Shown: piece by piece, positions 12,331-22,468 of the stretch
Position numbering within the stretch: the stretch's first letter is position 1
Layout: every line of letters starts with the position of its first letter
Notes under the pieces: generated by a model
Told to the model about the DNA's origin: nothing
Databases searched by the model: none
Seen by the model: only the letters and a program-made list of their open reading frames with translations
Origin: an uncultured Cohaesibacter sp.
GTDB taxonomy: Bacteria > Pseudomonadota > Alphaproteobacteria > Rhizobiales > Cohaesibacteraceae
Direction: 5' to 3'
Assembly (NCBI RefSeq): GCF_963666525.1
Contig: NZ_OY762905.1
Coordinates: 2,214,001-2,278,000, forward strand
DNA length: 64,000 nucleotides
Program-made: the position numbers and the translations under genes

Positions 12331-13860
12331 TTAAGCAAAGTTCTTTGCAAAACTGTCGACCGCCGCCTTCAGTTTGTTTGTAATTTCGTCATCCAGAGCC
12401 TTCTTCTCGCGAATGGCATCCAGCACGTCCTTGTGCTCGTTGCGCATCACGGAAAGCAGACCTTGTTCAAACGCATGAACCTGATTGACTGCGATGGTGT
12501 CCAGATAACCGTTCACACCGGCGTAGATCACAGCGACCTGTTCTTCCACCTTGAGCGGAGAGAACTGCGGCTGTTTCAGAAGCTCGGTCAAACGGGCACC
12601 ACGGTTCAGCAGACGCTGGGTGGTAGCATCAAGATCGGAGCCGAACTGCGCGAACGCAGCCATTTCACGATACTGCGCCAGTTCACCCTTAATCGGACCG
12701 GCAACCTGCTTCATGGCCTTGATCTGGGCCGACGATCCCACGCGGGACACCGACAGACCAACGTTCACGGCAGGGCGGACACCCTGATAGAACAGGTCGG
12801 TTTCCAGGAAGATCTGACCGTCGGTAATGGAAATCACGTTGGTCGGAATGAACGCAGACACGTCGTTGGCCTGGGTTTCGATGACCGGCAGAGCCGTCAT
12901 GGAACCGGACCCGTTGTCTTCGTTCAGCTTCGCAGCGCGCTCCAGAAGGCGGGAATGCAGGTAGAACACGTCACCCGGATAAGCTTCACGTCCTGGTGGG
13001 CGGCGAAGCAGCAGGGACATCTGGCGATAGGCAACAGCCTGCTTGGTCAGATCATCATAGACCAGAAGGGAGTGCATGCCATTGTCGCGGAAGAATTCAC
13101 CCATCGCACAGCCGGCAAACGGAGCCAGATACTGCATCGGAGCAGGATCAGACGCGGTAGCAGCGACGATGATCGAATATTCAAGCGCACCGTTTTCTTC
13201 CAGCGTTTTCACGAACTGGGCAACGGTGGAGCGTTTCTGACCAACGGCCACATAGACGCAGTAGAGCTTTTCGCTTTCCGAACCGGTCTCGTTGATCGAT
13301 TTCTGGTTCAGAATGGCATCAAGCGCAATCGCGGTCTTGCCGGTCTGACGGTCGCCAATGATCAGCTCACGCTGGCCACGTCCAATCGGAATAAGCGCGT
13401 CAACGGCTTTCAGACCCGTCTGCATTGGTTCGTGCACGGATTTGCGCGGGATGATGCCCGGCGCCTTCACGTCCACACGACGGCGTTCAGTGGCCTCGAT
13501 CGGGCCTTTACCATCAATTGGGTTTCCAAGCGGATCAACGACACGGCCCAGAAGGCCCTTGCCGACAGGTACGTCAACGATGGCGCCGGTCCGTTTGACC
13601 ACATCGCCTTCCTTAACGCCACGGTCATCGCCAAACAGCACGACGCCGACGTTGTCCATTTCAAGGTTGAGCGCCATACCGCGCATTCCACCAGGGAATT
13701 CCACCATCTCACCGGCCTGAACATTATCCAGACCATAGATGCGGGCGATACCGTCACCAACAGACAGAACCTGACCAACTTCGGAGACATGAGCGTCAGT
13801 ACCGAAGTTTTTGATCTGCTCCTTGAGGATTGCGGAAATTTCCGCGGCCCGAATATCCAT
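12331..13860 (-). CDS. atpA: ATP synthase F1 alpha subunit
   Basis: 509 residues. The P-loop GDRQTGKT lies near residues 169-176, and the alpha signature [21 protein letters not shown] is present. The subunit binds nucleotide at the non-catalytic sites of F1. Its start overlaps the atpH stop by one base (TGATG), so translation of the two is probably coupled. F0 genes are not in this window, as is normal in alphaproteobacteria where they form a separate operon. Confidence 0.98.
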   Translation of the reverse strand: MDIRAAEISAILKEQIKNFGTDAHVSEVGQVLSVGDGIARIYGLDNVQAGEMVEFPGGMRGMALNLEMDNVGVVLFGDDRGVKEGDVVKRTGAIVDVPVGKGLLGRVVDPLGNPIDGKGPIEATERRRVDVKAPGIIPRKSVHEPMQTGLKAVDALIPIGRGQRELIIGDRQTGKTAIALDAILNQKSINETGSESEKLYCVYVAVGQKRSTVAQFVKTLEENGALEYSIIVAATASDPAPMQYLAPFAGCAMGEFFRDNGMHSLLVYDDLTKQAVAYRQMSLLLRRPPGREAYPGDVFYLHSRLLERAAKLNEDNGSGSMTALPVIETQANDVSAFIPTNVISITDGQIFLETDLFYQGVRPAVNVGLSVSRVGSSAQIKAMKQVAGPIKGELAQYREMAAFAQFGSDLDATTQRLLNRGARLTELLKQPQFSPLKVEEQVAVIYAGVNGYLDTIAVNQVHAFEQGLLSVMRNEHKDVLDAIREKKALDDEITNKLKAAVDSFAKNFA

Positions 13861-14438
13861 CAGCCGACCTCTTTCAGTGCAATCTTGAGCGAGTTGAGTT
13901 TTGTGCGCACAGATGAGTCAATCATCCGTGAGCCTACTTTTACTACAAGGCCACCCAGAATATCTGCATCGACCTTGGCATGAATTGCAATATCCTTGCC
14001 CAATGCTTCCTTGAGCGACGCCTTGAGCGCAGCCAGGTCGTCATCCCCCAAAGGCTGAGCGGACGTGACTTCTGCCACTTGCTCACCGCGATGGACGGAA
14101 AGGATCTTGCGAAAAGCTTTGATTATACCCGGCAGGGAAAACAGCCGGCGGTTCTGAGCAACGACACGAACAAAATTCCCGACAATGCCAGACATGCCGA
14201 TCTTGTCCAAAAGTGCTGAAACTGCAGCTAGTTGCTCTTCAGCAGTGAAGACGAGACTTTTGACAAGCCGCATGAAGTCTTCACTTTCATTCATAATGGC
14301 TTCAATACGCGCCAGATCAGCTTCTGCCGCATCAATTGCCTTTTCTTCGAGAGCGAGATCAAACAACGCGCGAGCGTAACGTTCGGCCACTCCTGAAACT
14401 TCTGAATTAGTATCTGTCACCTGGTTGCTCTCTGACAT
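13860..14438 (-). CDS. atpH: ATP synthase F1 delta subunit
   Basis: 192 residues. The N-terminal helical domain includes [20 protein letters not shown]. The C-terminal part contains [20 protein letters not shown], the OSCP/delta signature. The subunit ties F1 to the peripheral stalk. It is the first gene of the operon; the 236 bases up to priA hold its promoter, with a GGAG about 10 bases before the ATG. Confidence 0.96.
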   Translation of the reverse strand: MSESNQVTDTNSEVSGVAERYARALFDLALEEKAIDAAEADLARIEAIMNESEDFMRLVKSLVFTAEEQLAAVSALLDKIGMSGIVGNFVRVVAQNRRLFSLPGIIKAFRKILSVHRGEQVAEVTSAQPLGDDDLAALKASLKEALGKDIAIHAKVDADILGGLVVKVGSRMIDSSVRTKLNSLKIALKEVG

Positions 14439-14674
14439 TTGGAGAATGCTCCCAACCTGTTATGCGAAAACATGAGCCGGTTAAAGCCCTTATCTCCCTT
14501 GGGAGTTCGTCTCATCTGTCCGGGGAGGTAAATCCCTGAAACCGCTAGCTCGTCTAGCACATGGAATGAGCATGCGCAACATTGCGGTTAAAGCCATAAG
14601 TCGTAAACCGTATCGCTATTACGGACTTGTGACCGCGTTCTACACAGCTTCATCTCTTCGCAAAAGCAATAAGA

Positions 14675-16891
14675 TCACATGAAGGAAACCGGATCAATAT
14701 CGACCTGCATACGTAGTGACCCTGCGATTTTGGGACTTTGCGCCAACCAGCTGCGCATCCATTGGGACAGCGGAAAAGCCCGCGGCGCAGTGACCAGTAG
14801 CCGGAAGCGGAAACGTCCCCGAAGCACTGAAATCGGGGCTTCCGCAGGCCCAAGAACCCGCACCCCCTCTTCGTGCGGAACAGCCCTCACCATCTCGCGC
14901 CCATAGGCCAGAGCAGCCTCGCGATGCTCGGAAGACAGAATCACCGCCGCCAGTCGCCCGAAAGGTGGCATACCGGCCTTACGACGTTGGTCCAACTCAT
15001 ATGTGTAAAACTCTTCCCGTTCCCCTTTCGCAAGCGCAGCAATGACCGGATGGTCCGGCACATAGCTCTGCAGCAGACCGCGTCCCTGCCCCTGCATGCG
15101 GCCAGCACGGCCGGTCACCTGTGCCAGAGTCTGGAACACCTTTTCACCAGCCCGCAGGTCGCCATGGGCCAGCCCGAGGTCCGCATCGATGACGCCAACC
15201 AGTGTCATGGCCGGGAAATTGTGCCCCTTGGCCACCAGCTGCGTGCCGATGACAATATCTGCCTGACCGGACGAGATAAGCTCCAGTTCGGCCCGCAATT
15301 GCTGCACCCCATGGATAAGGTCGCTCGACAGGATGACGATTCTGCGATCCGGCCAGCGACTGGCCGCCTCTTCGGCAATTCGCTCAACGCCCGGGCCGCA
15401 AGCAACAAGGCTGTGTTCATCGCCACAATGGGGACAGGTCGGCGGTACCGGCTCCGAATGCCCGCAGTGATGGCAGACCAGTTGCTTGCGGAACCGGTGC
15501 TCGACCAGCCATGTGGAACAGTTCGGGCACTGGAAACGGTGTCCGCAGGTGCGGCAAAGGGTCAGCGGCGCATAGCCGCGCCGGTTGAGGAACAACAGGC
15601 TCTGTTGTCCTGCCTCAATCGTTTCGTTGACCGCATCGATCAGAATCGGCGACAGCCAGCTGCCTTTTTCGGGCGGATTGGCCCGCATGTCGATCAGAGA
15701 AATATCCGGCATCGACTGCCCACCATAGCGGCTTGGCAGACGAATGTGGCGATAACGCCCCTGATCGGCATTGTTGCGACTTTCAACCGACGGGGTCGCA
15801 CTGGCCAGAATAACAGGAAAGCCGGAAAGGTGGCCCCGCACCACCGACATGTCCCGCGCATTGTAGATGACGCGATCTTCCTGCTTGTAGGCGCCGTCAT
15901 GCTCTTCGTCCACCACGATGAGGCCAAGATTCCCGAACGGCAGCATAAGCGACGACCGCGCCCCCACAACAACCTGCACCTCACCGGTCGCAACCCCGCG
16001 CCAGACCAGATTCTTGTAGCGCTGCGCCTGCCCGGAGTGCCATTCCCCCGGCCGCACGCCAAACCGGCCTTCAAAGCGGGTCAGAAAGGCGTCCGTCAGA
16101 GCAATTTCGGGGACCAGAATCAGGACCTGACGCTCCTGCCTCAAGGCCTCGGCCACCGCCTCGAAATAGACCTCGGTCTTGCCCGATCCGGTCACCCCGT
16201 CCAGCAGCACGGTTTCAAACCCGCGCGCCGCGACGATCTGACGGATCTCCTCGGCCGCCGCGGCCTGTATCGCATTGAGAGCCGGCGGCGCGAAATCGGC
16301 CTGCGGTGCCTCCATCAGAGCTGGTGGGGGCAACTCGCACGGCGACAGTGTGCCCCCCTTCACCAGACCGTCAATCACCGACGCCGAGACTCCCGCGCGC
16401 TCGGCGATGGCAGCCTTGGTTTCGGCCAGCCCGCCTTCCATCACCTCCAGAACCCGCTCCCGCGCCTTCGTCAGGCGTTCGGGCGGCGCGCCTGTCAAAC
16501 GCAACGCAGACACTGCCCTTGGCGGCAACAGGGCCTCTTCGCCGCGCAGTACCATGCGCAACACCATGCCCCGCTGCGCCAGCGTATATTGGGCAATCCA
16601 GTCCACGAACTTGCGGAAGTCGTCGGACAGGCGGACGTCCGGATAGACCGCCTCAACATCCTTGAGGCGGGCTTCGTCGGAAAATTCGCTTGGATCGTCC
16701 CAGACCACGCCCAGCACGGAGCGCGGCCCCAGTGGCACCCGGACCACCTGTCCCGGCACCAGCCTGTCAGCAAACCGCGCCGCCCCGTCGTCATCGAAGA
16801 GTGAGGGCGAATCAGCGGGGACCCGGTAGCTGTAACAGCTATCCACATAGACCGGGACGAGAACTGACACAATTTGGCTCGTTGACGACAA
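14675..16891 (-). CDS. priA: Primosomal replication protein N' (PriA helicase)
   Basis: 738 residues. Motifs in order are the N-terminal DNA-binding part (VSVLVPVYVDSCYSYRVP), Walker A GVTGSGKTEVY, Walker B/DEEH (VVDEEHDGAYKQ), two zinc-binding clusters beginning CRTCGHRFQCPNCS and CHHCGHSEPVPPTCPHCG, and helicase motif VTGRAGR. PriA reloads the replisome at stalled forks. The start is a TTG at 16891, with AAGGG upstream; no ATG gives a better N-terminus. The gene is convergent with nothing and reads toward atpH. Confidence 0.96.
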   Translation of the reverse strand: MSSTSQIVSVLVPVYVDSCYSYRVPADSPSLFDDDGAARFADRLVPGQVVRVPLGPRSVLGVVWDDPSEFSDEARLKDVEAVYPDVRLSDDFRKFVDWIAQYTLAQRGMVLRMVLRGEEALLPPRAVSALRLTGAPPERLTKARERVLEVMEGGLAETKAAIAERAGVSASVIDGLVKGGTLSPCELPPPALMEAPQADFAPPALNAIQAAAAEEIRQIVAARGFETVLLDGVTGSGKTEVYFEAVAEALRQERQVLILVPEIALTDAFLTRFEGRFGVRPGEWHSGQAQRYKNLVWRGVATGEVQVVVGARSSLMLPFGNLGLIVVDEEHDGAYKQEDRVIYNARDMSVVRGHLSGFPVILASATPSVESRNNADQGRYRHIRLPSRYGGQSMPDISLIDMRANPPEKGSWLSPILIDAVNETIEAGQQSLLFLNRRGYAPLTLCRTCGHRFQCPNCSTWLVEHRFRKQLVCHHCGHSEPVPPTCPHCGDEHSLVACGPGVERIAEEAASRWPDRRIVILSSDLIHGVQQLRAELELISSGQADIVIGTQLVAKGHNFPAMTLVGVIDADLGLAHGDLRAGEKVFQTLAQVTGRAGRMQGQGRGLLQSYVPDHPVIAALAKGEREEFYTYELDQRRKAGMPPFGRLAAVILSSEHREAALAYGREMVRAVPHEEGVRVLGPAEAPISVLRGRFRFRLLVTAPRAFPLSQWMRSWLAQSPKIAGSLRMQVDIDPVSFM

Positions 16892-17055
16892 GATGATCCC
16901 TTTTCCTTCATCAAGGATGCAAATAAGTTGACTTCACCTTAGATGCGGGCTGACGGCCCCCGAACTATGGTTTAATGAACATATCGTACCCCGGCCGCGA
17001 TTTCCAAACCGGTTGTCGCGCTCACATGGCTAACGGAAACGGAGCACGAAAGACA

Positions 17056-17709
17056 ATGAAATTCTTCGTCGATACTGCCGAAACCAAAGATATCCGCGAA
17101 CTGGCATCCACGGGCCTGATCGACGGTGTGACCACCAACCCGTCGCTGATCGTCAAATCCGGCCGCGATTTCAAGGAAGTCATCGCTGAAATCTGCGAAA
17201 TCACCGACGGCCCTGTTTCTGCTGAAGTGACCGCACTGGAACATAGCCAGATGATGGCTGAAGCCAAGGAACTGCTCAAGATCGCAAACAACATTGCCAT
17301 CAAGGTTCCGCTGACCATCGACGGTCTGAAGACCTGCAAGGCCCTGACCGACAATGGCCACATGGTCAACGTGACCCTGTGCTTCTCTGCCAACCAGGCA
17401 CTTCTGGCTGCAAAGGCCGGCGCAACCTTCATTTCCCCGTTCATCGGCCGTCTTGACGACCTCAACATTGATGGCATGGAACTGATCGAAGACATCCGCA
17501 CCATCTATGACAACTACGGTTTCGAAACCGAAATTCTGGCAGCATCCATCCGCAACGCCAACCATGTCAAGGAATGCGCCCTTGCCGGTGCCGACGTTGC
17601 AACGATCCCGCCATCCGTCATCAAGGGTCTGGTCAATCATGCCCTGACCGACAAGGGCCTCGAAGCCTTCATGAAAGACTGGGCAACCACCGGCCAGTCC
17701 ATCCTCTAG
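17056..17709 (+). CDS. tal: Transaldolase / fructose-6-phosphate aldolase-like (TalC type)
   Basis: 217 residues from the ATG at 17056. This start has GGAG upstream and gives the family N-terminus MKFFVDTAE; the frame is open further upstream to 16975. The length is exactly that of short TalC/FSA transaldolases. The Schiff-base lysine is K83 in NIAIKVPLT, and GVTTNPSL and [11 protein letters not shown] are also present. In the pentose phosphate pathway it transfers dihydroxyacetone units. Short family members can be transaldolases or fructose-6-phosphate aldolases, and sequence reading cannot settle which. Confidence 0.93.
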   Translation: MKFFVDTAETKDIRELASTGLIDGVTTNPSLIVKSGRDFKEVIAEICEITDGPVSAEVTALEHSQMMAEAKELLKIANNIAIKVPLTIDGLKTCKALTDNGHMVNVTLCFSANQALLAAKAGATFISPFIGRLDDLNIDGMELIEDIRTIYDNYGFETEILAASIRNANHVKECALAGADVATIPPSVIKGLVNHALTDKGLEAFMKDWATTGQSIL

Positions 17710-17769
17710 GCCGACCTTCAGGCTTGAACCAGCAAGGGTTCGCCCTGCGATCGCCTGTGCACAACACGA

Positions 17770-17804
17770 CCCCGATGCCGAGCCCTTCTGCATCGGGGTT
17801 TTTG
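17770..17804 (+). terminator. Terminator of the transaldolase gene
   Basis: Stem CCCCGATGC (17770-17778) / GCATCGGGG (17790-17798) followed by TTTTTG, about 60 bases after the stop. It separates this unit from xerC. Confidence 0.9.
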
Positions 17805-17976
17805 ATTCGCGGATGCGACAGATCTTGAGCAAGCACCCTGCGCCATTGCCATCCTTTTGACGGATCGCGCGAACTGGATTACCCTTTGTCCATCCGGCGA
17901 CCGCGGAGCCGTCTTGCGGCATACGGCAGGGCGGATCCCATCAACCGGCCCGAAACCAGAGCACTCCGGAACACCC

Positions 17977-18936
17977 ATGCCCAAACTGCAGCCGGGGGAT
18001 AATGCCCCCCTGATCATCGCAACGCCTGCCCTGCGCCAGCAGCAGCAAGGCTGGCTCAAGAGCCTGGGCAACGAGCGCCGCCTGTCAGACGCTACGCTGG
18101 AAGCCTATGATCGCGATCTCGATCAATTCTTCTCTTTCCTCACCCGGCACATGGACGAGGTATCCGACCTTGGCCATTTCCCGCAGCTTCGGCCCGCAGA
18201 CATTCGGGCTTTCATGGCCCAACGCCGGCGACAGGGCACCGGCTCGCGCTCGCTGGCACGTGGCATGGCGGGCATCCGCTCCTTCGTGCGTTATCTGGAA
18301 GAACAGGGGCTTGCGACCACCGCGCCCTTCAACGCGATCCAGACGCCGAAATATTCCCGCTCCCTGCCCAAACCCCTCAGCATGGAAAAGGCCGCACAGC
18401 TGGTGGACCCAGGCGAATCTCTCGCCATGGAGCCCTGGGTTGCAGCGCGCGACAGCGCCGTCATGCTGCTGCTCTATGCGGTGGGCCTACGCATTTCCGA
18501 AGCCCTTGCCCTCACCCCGACAACCGCCCCCCTGCCCGGACATGACGCCATGACCATAACCGGCAAGGGCGGCAAGCAGCGGCGTTTGCCGGTGCTGCCC
18601 ATCGTGCAGTCATCCCTGCAGCACTATCTTTCGCTTTGCCCGTTCGAGCTGGAACCGGACAGCAGCCTGTTTCGCGGCGTCCGCGGCGGCCCGCTCAGCC
18701 CGCGCATTGTCCAGAAGACGATTGCCGCCATGCGAGGCGCTCTCGGGCTGCCGGACAGTGCCACTCCCCACGCCCTGCGCCATTCCTTCGCCACGCATCT
18801 GCTGGCCAATGGTGGCGACTTGCGCACGATTCAGGAGCTGCTTGGTCACGCCAGTCTATCCACCACCCAGGCTTACACCGAAGTAGAAATGTCGGAACTT
18901 ATGTCCATCTACCAGAAGGCACACCCGCGATCGTAA
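17977..18936 (+). CDS. xerC: Tyrosine recombinase XerC
   Basis: 319 residues from the ATG at 17977; the reading frame is open 40 codons further but that part is not family-like. The N-terminal SAM-like core-binding domain covers about 20-125. The catalytic residues are all present: R172 (GLRISEAL), K200 (GKGGKQRR), H265 and R268 (HALRHSF), H291 (LGHASLSTTQ) and Y300 (AYTEVE). With XerD it resolves chromosome dimers at dif, triggered by FtsK, which is also encoded in this window. No mobile-element genes surround it, so a housekeeping XerC is the best reading. Confidence 0.92.
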   Translation: MPKLQPGDNAPLIIATPALRQQQQGWLKSLGNERRLSDATLEAYDRDLDQFFSFLTRHMDEVSDLGHFPQLRPADIRAFMAQRRRQGTGSRSLARGMAGIRSFVRYLEEQGLATTAPFNAIQTPKYSRSLPKPLSMEKAAQLVDPGESLAMEPWVAARDSAVMLLLYAVGLRISEALALTPTTAPLPGHDAMTITGKGGKQRRLPVLPIVQSSLQHYLSLCPFELEPDSSLFRGVRGGPLSPRIVQKTIAAMRGALGLPDSATPHALRHSFATHLLANGGDLRTIQELLGHASLSTTQAYTEVEMSELMSIYQKAHPRS

Positions 18937-18979
18937 CTATTATAGATAGTATCGAAGGGCATAAGCACAATTACCAAGG

Positions 18980-19099
18980 ATGACTATGCGAATCAAAAGC
19001 CCTGAAAATCCAAATAAATTCAACAATCAAGATGCGTATTCATTAGAATTGATGGCAATTTGTCTTAACAACCGCGTAACATTTTGGCGTTATACTTGA
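18980..19099 (+). CDS. Possible 39-residue AT-rich small ORF
   Basis: ATG at 18980 just after a CAAGG ribosome-binding-like sequence, 39 codons, TGA at 19097. The start is MTMRIKSPENPNKFNN and the end is NNRVTFWRYT. It is clearly more AT-rich than xerC and the following gene, with no signal peptide, membrane segment or recognised motif. It could be a small protein or a chance ORF in an AT-rich leader region. Confidence 0.25.
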   Translation: MTMRIKSPENPNKFNNQDAYSLELMAICLNNRVTFWRYT

Positions 19100-19166
19100 G
19101 ATAAAGTGTCACATAGCTTAGAGTAATTACTTACGTTGGCATTCAAACGATATATCGGAGGATGAA

Positions 19167-19577
19167 ATGGTATATCGCGCCGTAGTGTTCGCACTGCTCA
19201 CCCTGTTCATGACGCCGCTGGCTCACGCAGGAAAGTGCGTTGACACACAGACCCTGGGTACTTGGGAAAACCCCTTCGCAGGGGATCGCTATGATCTCAC
19301 ACGGCTTGAGATCAAGGAGATCTGCAACACCCACACCGTTCCTCACATTCAGGTCAAGGCCTACACGGCCTGCGCTCCACGCGACTGCACCTGGGGGCGT
19401 TCCATTGCCCATCAAAGCAGTTCCACCAGCCTCACGGTAAGCTACAACACATTCTTTGCGCGCCGCACCGTGGCAGTATCGATCAATGGCAAGCGCATGG
19501 ATGCAATCGTCTATGACGACTTCCACGACCCCAAAAAGCCCAACACCCAGCGATCTTTCGTGCTCTGGCGCAAATAG
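19167..19577 (+). CDS. Small secreted protein of unknown function
   Basis: 136 residues with GGAGG upstream. Residues 1-21 are a signal peptide ending AHA, so the mature protein should start GKCVDT and be periplasmic or exported. The mature part has four cysteines, a CAPRDCTWG motif, a beta-rich stretch with SLTVSYNTFFARRTVAVSI and a C-terminal YDDFHDP. The combination of DC-WG, an F-R strand and a D-F-x-D segment recalls an uncharacterised extracytoplasmic beta domain, but no function can be named. It stands alone between xerC and a bidirectional terminator. Confidence 0.75.
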   Translation: MVYRAVVFALLTLFMTPLAHAGKCVDTQTLGTWENPFAGDRYDLTRLEIKEICNTHTVPHIQVKAYTACAPRDCTWGRSIAHQSSSTSLTVSYNTFFARRTVAVSINGKRMDAIVYDDFHDPKKPNTQRSFVLWRK

Positions 19578-19641
19578 ACGCCGCCCACGGGGCTCGCTGA
19601 GAGCTTCTGGCACCGACACCAGTCGGAGCTGATACGGTTTC

Positions 19642-19682
19642 AAAACAAAAGGCCGCTCCCCGAAAGGGCGGCCTTTTGTTTT
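19642..19682. terminator. Bidirectional terminator between convergent genes
   Basis: Long symmetrical element AAAACAAAAGGCCGC / GCGGCCTTTTGTTTT with A- and T-runs on both sides. It can end both the small secreted-protein gene (+) and lpd (-). Confidence 0.92.
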
Positions 19683-19702
19683 GTCAACATGGACCACAGG
19701 CC

Positions 19703-21103
19703 CTACATGTGAATCGGGCGCTTGTCGACGGCCAGAGCCGCTTCCTTGACCGCCTCAGACAGCGTCGGATGAGCATGGATCGTCCGCGCTAGGTCTTCCG
19801 CAGAGCCGGAGAATGCCATCAGAACCGACGTTTCGTGGATCATTTCGCCGACACCGGCACCGATCATGTGAACACCGAGAACCTTGTCCGTCGTCTTGTC
19901 AGCAAGGATCTTGACGAAGCCTTCCGTATGACGCTGGGCCTTGGCGCGACCATTGGCCGTGAAGGGGAATTTGCCAACGTTATAGTCAATGCCGGCTTCC
20001 TTGAGCTGCTCTTCGGTCTTCCCGATCACAGCGATCTCCGGCATGGTGTAGACAACGCCCGGCACCAGATTATAGTCCACATGCCCGGCCTGACCGGCCA
20101 GAATTTCAGCCAGAGCCACGCCGTCATCTTCAGCCTTGTGCGCCAGCATCGGGCCGGCAATGACGTCGCCGATGGCATAGATGCCGTCAACGCTGGTCTT
20201 GAAATGGCCATCCGTTGCCACACGGCCGCGCTCATCGAGCGCCACGCCAACTTCGGCCAGCCCCAAACCTTCGGTATAGGGACGACGGCCAATGGCGACC
20301 AGAACGATATCGGCTTCCAGCTCAGAGGCTTCCCCGCCCTTGGCAGGTTCCAGCGTGACCTTGACCCCCTTCTTGTGCTTTTCGACCCCCGTCACCTTGG
20401 TGCCAAGCTTGAAGTCGAAGCCCTGCTTCTTGAAGATGCGCTGGGCGTTCTTGACCACTTCGCCATCCATGCCCGGCAGGATCCGGTCGAGGAACTCGAC
20501 AACAGTCACTTCGGAGCCGAGTCGACGCCAGACCGAGCCAAGCTCAAGCCCGATGACACCGGCACCGACCACAACCAGCTTGCCCGGCACCTTGTCCAGT
20601 TCAAGCGCGCCGGTTGAGGAAACCACATGCTTCTCGTCAATCTCGACACCTGGCAGTGGTGCCACGTCCGAACCGGTGGCAATCACGATCGCCTTGGCCT
20701 CAACAGTCTGAACATCCCCGGTTTCCGCGGTCACTTCGACCTTGCCGGCTGCAACAATCTTGCCTGCGCCGTGGAAGACATCGATCTTGTTCTTCTTGAA
20801 CAGGAAGTCGATCCCGCCAACGTTGCCGTCGATGACTTCCTGCTTGTGGCCCATCATGGCTTTCAGATCGAGGCTCGGCTTGCCGACCTTGATGCCCATG
20901 TTTTCGAAATCATGGCCCGCTTCCTCGAACAGTTCCGAGGCATGCAGCAGGGCCTTGGAGGGAATGCAGCCAACATTCAGGCAAGTCCCGCCGTGGGTGC
21001 TGCGTTTTTCGACAACGGCAACCTTCATGCCCAGCTGTGCAGCACGAATCGCGCAGACATAACCGCCAGGACCCGTACCGATCACGACCATATCGTATGA
21101 CAT
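19703..21103 (-). CDS. lpd: Dihydrolipoyl dehydrogenase (E3)
   Basis: 466 residues from the ATG at 21103, preceded by GGGAG; an upstream in-frame start would add 25 unrelated residues. The FAD-binding GTGPGGYVCAIRAAQLG is at the N-terminus, the redox-active disulphide is GGTCLNVGCIPSKALLH, the NAD site is VVGAGVIGLELGSVW, and the catalytic His-Glu segment is HAHPTLSEAVKEA. E3 reoxidises lipoamide for 2-oxoglutarate dehydrogenase and other lipoyl complexes. It follows sucB, but a terminator sits in between, so it may also have its own promoter. Confidence 0.97.
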   Translation of the reverse strand: MSYDMVVIGTGPGGYVCAIRAAQLGMKVAVVEKRSTHGGTCLNVGCIPSKALLHASELFEEAGHDFENMGIKVGKPSLDLKAMMGHKQEVIDGNVGGIDFLFKKNKIDVFHGAGKIVAAGKVEVTAETGDVQTVEAKAIVIATGSDVAPLPGVEIDEKHVVSSTGALELDKVPGKLVVVGAGVIGLELGSVWRRLGSEVTVVEFLDRILPGMDGEVVKNAQRIFKKQGFDFKLGTKVTGVEKHKKGVKVTLEPAKGGEASELEADIVLVAIGRRPYTEGLGLAEVGVALDERGRVATDGHFKTSVDGIYAIGDVIAGPMLAHKAEDDGVALAEILAGQAGHVDYNLVPGVVYTMPEIAVIGKTEEQLKEAGIDYNVGKFPFTANGRAKAQRHTEGFVKILADKTTDKVLGVHMIGAGVGEMIHETSVLMAFSGSAEDLARTIHAHPTLSEAVKEAALAVDKRPIHM

Positions 21104-21161
21104 TTCATTCACTCCCGAAGAATGCTGGATTGGTGGAGCGTTTGTGCAACCAAACAGATAA

Positions 21162-21189
21162 ATAAAAACGGGGCACAAAGACCCCGTTT
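21162..21189 (-). terminator. Terminator after sucB
   Basis: Stem AAACGGGG / CCCCGTTT with a CACAAAGA loop. On the minus strand it is followed by TTTTATTTATC. It lies between the sucB stop and the lpd start, so part of the transcript likely ends here. Confidence 0.8.
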
Positions 21190-21205
21190 CGCAATGTTCT
21201 CTGGA

Positions 21206-22432
21206 TCAGATATCCATGACGAGGCGTTGAGGATCCTCAAGGCTCTCCTTGACGCGAACCAGGAAGGTCACCGCTTCCTTGCCATCGACGATGCGATGGT
21301 CATAGGACAGGGCCAGATACATCATCGGACGGATCACGATCTGACCGTTGCGGACCACTGGACGATCTTCAATGCGGTGCATGCCCAGAATGCCGGACTG
21401 CGGTGCGTTGAGGATCGGCGTTGACATCATGGAGCCATAGACACCGCCGTTGGAAACGGTGAAGGTGCCACCCTGCATTTCCTCGATGGTCAGCTGACCG
21501 TCACGGGCGCGCAGGCCGAATGCTGCGATTGCCTTTTCGATTTCCGCCAGAGACATCTTGTCGGCATCGCGGACAACCGGAACGACCAGACCGCGCGGAG
21601 ACCCGACGGCGACGCCCAGATGAACGAAATGCTTGTAGATAATGTCGGTGCCATCGATCTCGGCGTTGACGGCCGGGATCTCTTCCAGAGCCTTGCAGAT
21701 CGCCTTGGCAAAGAAGCCCATGAAGCCCAGACGGACGCCATGTTTCTTCTCGAACAGATCCTTGTACTGCTTGCGCATTTCCATCACGGCCGACATGTCC
21801 ACGTCATTGAACGTGGTCAGCATGGCAGCGGTGTTCTGCGCGTCTTTCAGGCGACGTGCAATGGTCTGGCGCAGCTTGGTCATGCGGACCCGCTCTTCAC
21901 GGGCTGCATCGTCTGGCGCAGAGGCCGGTCGGTTGGCCACCGGAGCAGGCTGAGCACCGGCAGGAGCCGTTGCGCCAGCAGCGATCGCATTGATCACATC
22001 ACCCTTGAGGACCTGACCACGCACACCGGATCCGGCAACAGAAGCAGGATCAACCTTCTTCTCGGCCATCATCTTGGCAGCGCTCGGAGCCGGAGGCATG
22101 GAGGTCGGAGCCGCCGGAGCAGCAACTGGTGCCGGAGCCGGTTCCTTGGCAGCTTCCTTCTTGGGTGCCGGAGCAGGCGCCGCAGCGGCACCATCACCTT
22201 CCAGCAGCATGGCCAGAAGCGCGCCAACTTCAACCGTTTCCCCTTCGGCGGCAACAATATCGCCAAGAGTACCGGAGACCGGAGCAGGCACCTCGATGGT
22301 CACCTTGTCGGTTTCCAGCTCGACGAGCGGCTCATCGGCCTGAACCGCATCACCGGTCGCCTTGAACCACTGACCGATGGTCGCTTCGGTCACAGATTCG
22401 CCCAGTGTAGGGACTTTGATTTCCGTAGCCAT
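21206..22432 (-). CDS. sucB: 2-oxoglutarate dehydrogenase E2 (dihydrolipoyl succinyltransferase)
   Basis: 408 residues. The single lipoyl domain spans residues 1-77 with the lipoylated K43 in [10 protein letters not shown]. An Ala/Pro-rich linker follows, then a peripheral-subunit-binding domain ([20 protein letters not shown]), a second Ala/Pro linker and the catalytic domain, with H379 and D383 in YDHRIVDG. It transfers succinyl groups to CoA. It lies 36 bases after sucA on the minus strand. Confidence 0.97.
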   Translation of the reverse strand: MATEIKVPTLGESVTEATIGQWFKATGDAVQADEPLVELETDKVTIEVPAPVSGTLGDIVAAEGETVEVGALLAMLLEGDGAAAAPAPAPKKEAAKEPAPAPVAAPAAPTSMPPAPSAAKMMAEKKVDPASVAGSGVRGQVLKGDVINAIAAGATAPAGAQPAPVANRPASAPDDAAREERVRMTKLRQTIARRLKDAQNTAAMLTTFNDVDMSAVMEMRKQYKDLFEKKHGVRLGFMGFFAKAICKALEEIPAVNAEIDGTDIIYKHFVHLGVAVGSPRGLVVPVVRDADKMSLAEIEKAIAAFGLRARDGQLTIEEMQGGTFTVSNGGVYGSMMSTPILNAPQSGILGMHRIEDRPVVRNGQIVIRPMMYLALSYDHRIVDGKEAVTFLVRVKESLEDPQRLVMDI

Positions 22433-22468
22433 TTGGTTATCTCACATTTATCAATTTAGGTCAGCCGG

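Noticed and set aside
12433-13983. 516-codon open frame opposite atpA
   Set aside because: Antisense shadow; atpA is unambiguous on the other strand.
14873-16804. 643-codon open frame opposite priA
   Set aside because: Antisense shadow rich in Arg, His and Gln, with no recognisable domain.
17977-18936. xerC considered as a phage or element integrase
   Set aside because: Length and residues fit housekeeping XerC and no element genes, attachment repeats or tRNA lie nearby.
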